From positions 248,001 to 312,000 of the forward strand of contig NZ_JBBPEU010000002.1 in NCBI RefSeq assembly GCF_040225985.1: DNA of 64,000 bases, given 5' to 3'. The notes beneath the pieces are model-generated. The model had not been told where the DNA came from, ran no database searches, and was given only the letters and a program-made list of their open reading frames with translations. Within the stretch, counting starts at the first letter, position 1. The number at the start of each line of letters is the position of its first letter. The translations under genes were made by a program, and so were the position numbers. Below are positions 62,136-64,000 of this stretch, one piece after another. This DNA comes from Shimia sp040225985. Its GTDB lineage: Bacteria > Pseudomonadota > Alphaproteobacteria > Rhodobacterales > Rhodobacteraceae.

Positions 62136-62606
62136 ATGCCGACAGATCAGAACGGGAAAAACACCATTGTGATCCGTGCGTTACGCGCCGAAGATCAAGC
62201 GCAGTGGCGTGGTCTCTGGACGGCATATCTCGACTTTTACAACACGACCGTGCCGGAAGAGGTTTATGAAAGCACTTTTGCGCGGCTGATCGGCGACGAC
62301 CCGCAGGACTTTTCCTGCTTTGTCGCGGAAAGGGATGGCACCCTTGTCGGGCTGACCCATTACCTGTTTCATCGCCATGCGTGGAAGGTCGAGAACACCT
62401 GTTACCTGCAAGACCTTTACGCCGCCCCCGAGGCGCGCGGCACCGGCGTTGGCCGTGCCCTGATCGAGGCCGTCTATGCCGCCGCCGATGCGCAGGGCAG
62501 CCCCTCGGTCTATTGGCTGACACAGGATTTCAACGAAACCGCGCGCAAACTCTATGACCGTATCGGCAAACTGACACCCTTCATCCGGTACCAGCGGCCG
62601 TTATGA
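62136..62606 (+). CDS. GNAT-family N-acetyltransferase
   Basis: A 156-residue single GNAT domain: VIRALRAEDQAQWRGLW at the start, DLYAAPEARGTGVGRALIEAV (acetyl-CoA loop, about 92-112), and the late YWLTQDFNETARKLYDRIG segment. The acceptor is unknown. ATG follows GGGAG; its end overlaps the next gene by four bases. Confidence 0.9.
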   Translation: MPTDQNGKNTIVIRALRAEDQAQWRGLWTAYLDFYNTTVPEEVYESTFARLIGDDPQDFSCFVAERDGTLVGLTHYLFHRHAWKVENTCYLQDLYAAPEARGTGVGRALIEAVYAAADAQGSPSVYWLTQDFNETARKLYDRIGKLTPFIRYQRPL

Positions 62607-63964
62607 AACGTTTCGCGCTTCCCCTTTGCCTGCTACTGGGTGCCTGTATGTCAGCCCCGCAGAGCGAGCCGCCCACACGGGCCGCGGTGGCGGACACAAC
62701 CCTGCCGCCGATGAAGATCTTTGCAAGCCCTCAGCCGGCCCCGCCCCTGCGGTCAAACCGCGACATCGCGCGCGATTTTCTGGACCTGTCCTTCAAGATG
62801 GAGAGCGGGCGCACCCTGCCCATCCTCACCCGGTTCGAAGGCCCGATTACCGTGCGCGTCACCGGCCGCCCGCCTGCAAGCCTGCAACCCGATCTGACGC
62901 GCCTCATCTATCGGCTGCGCAACGAGGCGCGGATCGACATCAACGTCAGCAATGCCAAGGACGCCAATATCACGATCGAGGCGATCTCGCGCCAGCAGAT
63001 CAAGCGCAGTCTGCCGCATGCCGCCTGTTTCGTGGCCCCGAATGTTTCGACCATTACGCAGTACCGCAGCGCCCGCAATTCGACCAAAACCAACTGGTCG
63101 CTGCTGCAAGGGCGCAGCAAGCTGGCGATTTTCCTGCCCAACGATGCCAGCCCGCAAGAGGTGCGCGATTGCCTGCACGAGGAACTGGCACAGGCGCTTG
63201 GCCCCCTGAACGACCTCTATCGTCTGTCTGACAGCGTCTTCAATGACGATAACGTGCATGCCGTGCTGACCGGGTTCGATATGCTGGTGCTGCGCGCTTA
63301 TTACGATCCGTCGCTCGCCAATGGCATGACCCGCGAACAGGTCGCGGCACGTCTGCCTACGATCCTTGCGCGGATCAACCCGCGCGGACAGGGGCGGTCG
63401 CCGGTCTATCTCAAGGAAACGCCGCGCGACTGGATCAACGCGATCCAGCGCGCCCTTGGACCCGGCACCGGTGCCGCCGAACGGCGCGCCGCCGCCCAGC
63501 ACGCCCTGAACATCGCCCGCCGCGAAGGCTGGTCCGACCATCGCCTCGGGTTCAGCCATTATGCGCTGGCCCGCCTGTTGCAATCGGTTGATGCAGACCG
63601 GGCGCATACGCATTTCCTTTATGCCGATCAGGCCCTGCGCCGCGCGCCGCATGCCGAGCTGCACCGCGCCTTTGTCGCAACCCAGCTGTCGGCCTACAAA
63701 ATCTCGGCCGGACGCGGCAACGAAGCCCTGTCGATCATCACGCCGCAGCTTGACGTAGCGGCCCGGTCGGAAAACGCGGCCCTTTTGTCAACGCTGATGC
63801 TCTTGCAGGCCGAGTCGCTTGAGCTAAGTAACCGCGCTCAAGAAGCCGAAACCGTACGTCTGGACAGTCTGGGCTGGGCAAGATACGGGTTTGGCCCGGA
63901 CTGGGCGGTGCGCGCCAAACTGCGCGAAATCGCGGCGCTCAGCCCGCTCAAAGGGAGATACTGA
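62603..63964 (+). CDS. DUF2927 lipoprotein
   Basis: A 453-residue lipoprotein with signal peptide and lipobox LLLGAC (Cys15), a Pro-rich linker, and a DUF2927 domain (about 60-260) containing the motif DCLHEELAQALGPLND. The helical C-terminal half (about 280-453) resembles TPR repeats. The HEE motif suggests a metal site or protease relative but is not canonical HExxH. Overlaps the acetyltransferase by four bases. Confidence 0.88.
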   Translation: MKRFALPLCLLLGACMSAPQSEPPTRAAVADTTLPPMKIFASPQPAPPLRSNRDIARDFLDLSFKMESGRTLPILTRFEGPITVRVTGRPPASLQPDLTRLIYRLRNEARIDINVSNAKDANITIEAISRQQIKRSLPHAACFVAPNVSTITQYRSARNSTKTNWSLLQGRSKLAIFLPNDASPQEVRDCLHEELAQALGPLNDLYRLSDSVFNDDNVHAVLTGFDMLVLRAYYDPSLANGMTREQVAARLPTILARINPRGQGRSPVYLKETPRDWINAIQRALGPGTGAAERRAAAQHALNIARREGWSDHRLGFSHYALARLLQSVDADRAHTHFLYADQALRRAPHAELHRAFVATQLSAYKISAGRGNEALSIITPQLDVAARSENAALLSTLMLLQAESLELSNRAQEAETVRLDSLGWARYGFGPDWAVRAKLREIAALSPLKGRY

Positions 63965-63969
63965 GCCAG

Positions 63970-64000
63970 ATGATCGTGATCTTTTCGACCATATTCGGGG
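63970..64000 (+). CDS. Start of a small membrane protein (cut by window end)
   Basis: An ATG five bases after the lipoprotein stop begins MIVIFSTIFG and runs off the window. In related genomes a short hydrophobic protein at this place is, as I recall, often labelled apolipoprotein acyltransferase, which its size would not support. Too little is visible for a call. Confidence 0.5.
   Translation, partial: MIVIFSTIFG

Overview
The window reads as chromosomal core DNA of a marine alphaproteobacterium of the Rhodobacteraceae (Roseobacter group). The reasons are the high GC content, the gene orders (frr-uppS-cdsA-dxr-rseP-bamA; rpmF-plsX-fabH-ihfA-merR; argS-SPOR-nagZ-scpA-scpB), a 358-residue dCTP deaminase, a DksA with one cysteine, an ornithine-lipid acyltransferase, and DUF2927 and MoxR genes. 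This is inferred from protein recognition; no database search was run. I see no prophage, insertion sequence, CRISPR array or rRNA operon. There is one tRNA, tRNA-Pro(GGG), at 44176-44252.

Layout. 1-7424 (minus): envelope and isoprenoid cluster pyrH-frr-uppS-cdsA-dxr-rseP, a 44-residue membrane peptide, and partial bamA with its own promoter and two perfect DnaA boxes. 7544-14579 (plus): miaA, an AraC regulator, a tiny peptide, and a peptide-type ABC transporter of two permeases and a double ATPase with no binding protein. 14597-19582: LysR regulator divergent from a sulfatase, an ABM-fold protein, a di-haem peroxidase behind an FNR-like box, and a lytic transglycosylase. 19801-24658: ssb, pepT, a stand-alone divergent trpB, aroB and aroK. 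24782-31188: small membrane protein, a large conserved unknown, a XerD-type recombinase, a CorC-type protein, an EamA transporter and eno. 31257-39630: a nuclease-like accessory gene, cupin, anmK, tyrS, an SDR dehydrogenase, an Uup-type ABC-F ATPase, olsB and bamE. 39700-47159: yceD, rpmF, plsX, fabH, ihfA, merR, tRNA-Pro, dCTP deaminase, Lrp regulator and MFS transporter. 47168-54444: scpB, scpA, nagZ, SPOR protein, argS, dgt and erpA. 54457-57102 (minus): the most unusual locus. 57507-64000: xthA, a SYLF protein, an FAD monooxygenase, dksA, moxR, an acetyltransferase, a DUF2927 lipoprotein and the start of a small membrane protein.

The locus at 54457-57102 looks like an undescribed three-gene peptide system. 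Its first gene encodes a 32-residue leader-like region followed by three tandem 49-50-residue units, holding ten copies of a (E/Q)(M/L)(F/Y)TSGL heptad, the last one forming the C-terminus. A hairpin separates it from a helix-rich 357-residue protein of unknown function. An EamA-type transporter follows 10 bases later and is cut by an in-frame TAA just before its last membrane helix. The locus lies behind an AT-rich leader with short iterated motifs. Order and architecture suggest precursor, partner or maturation protein, and exporter; that reading is inference.
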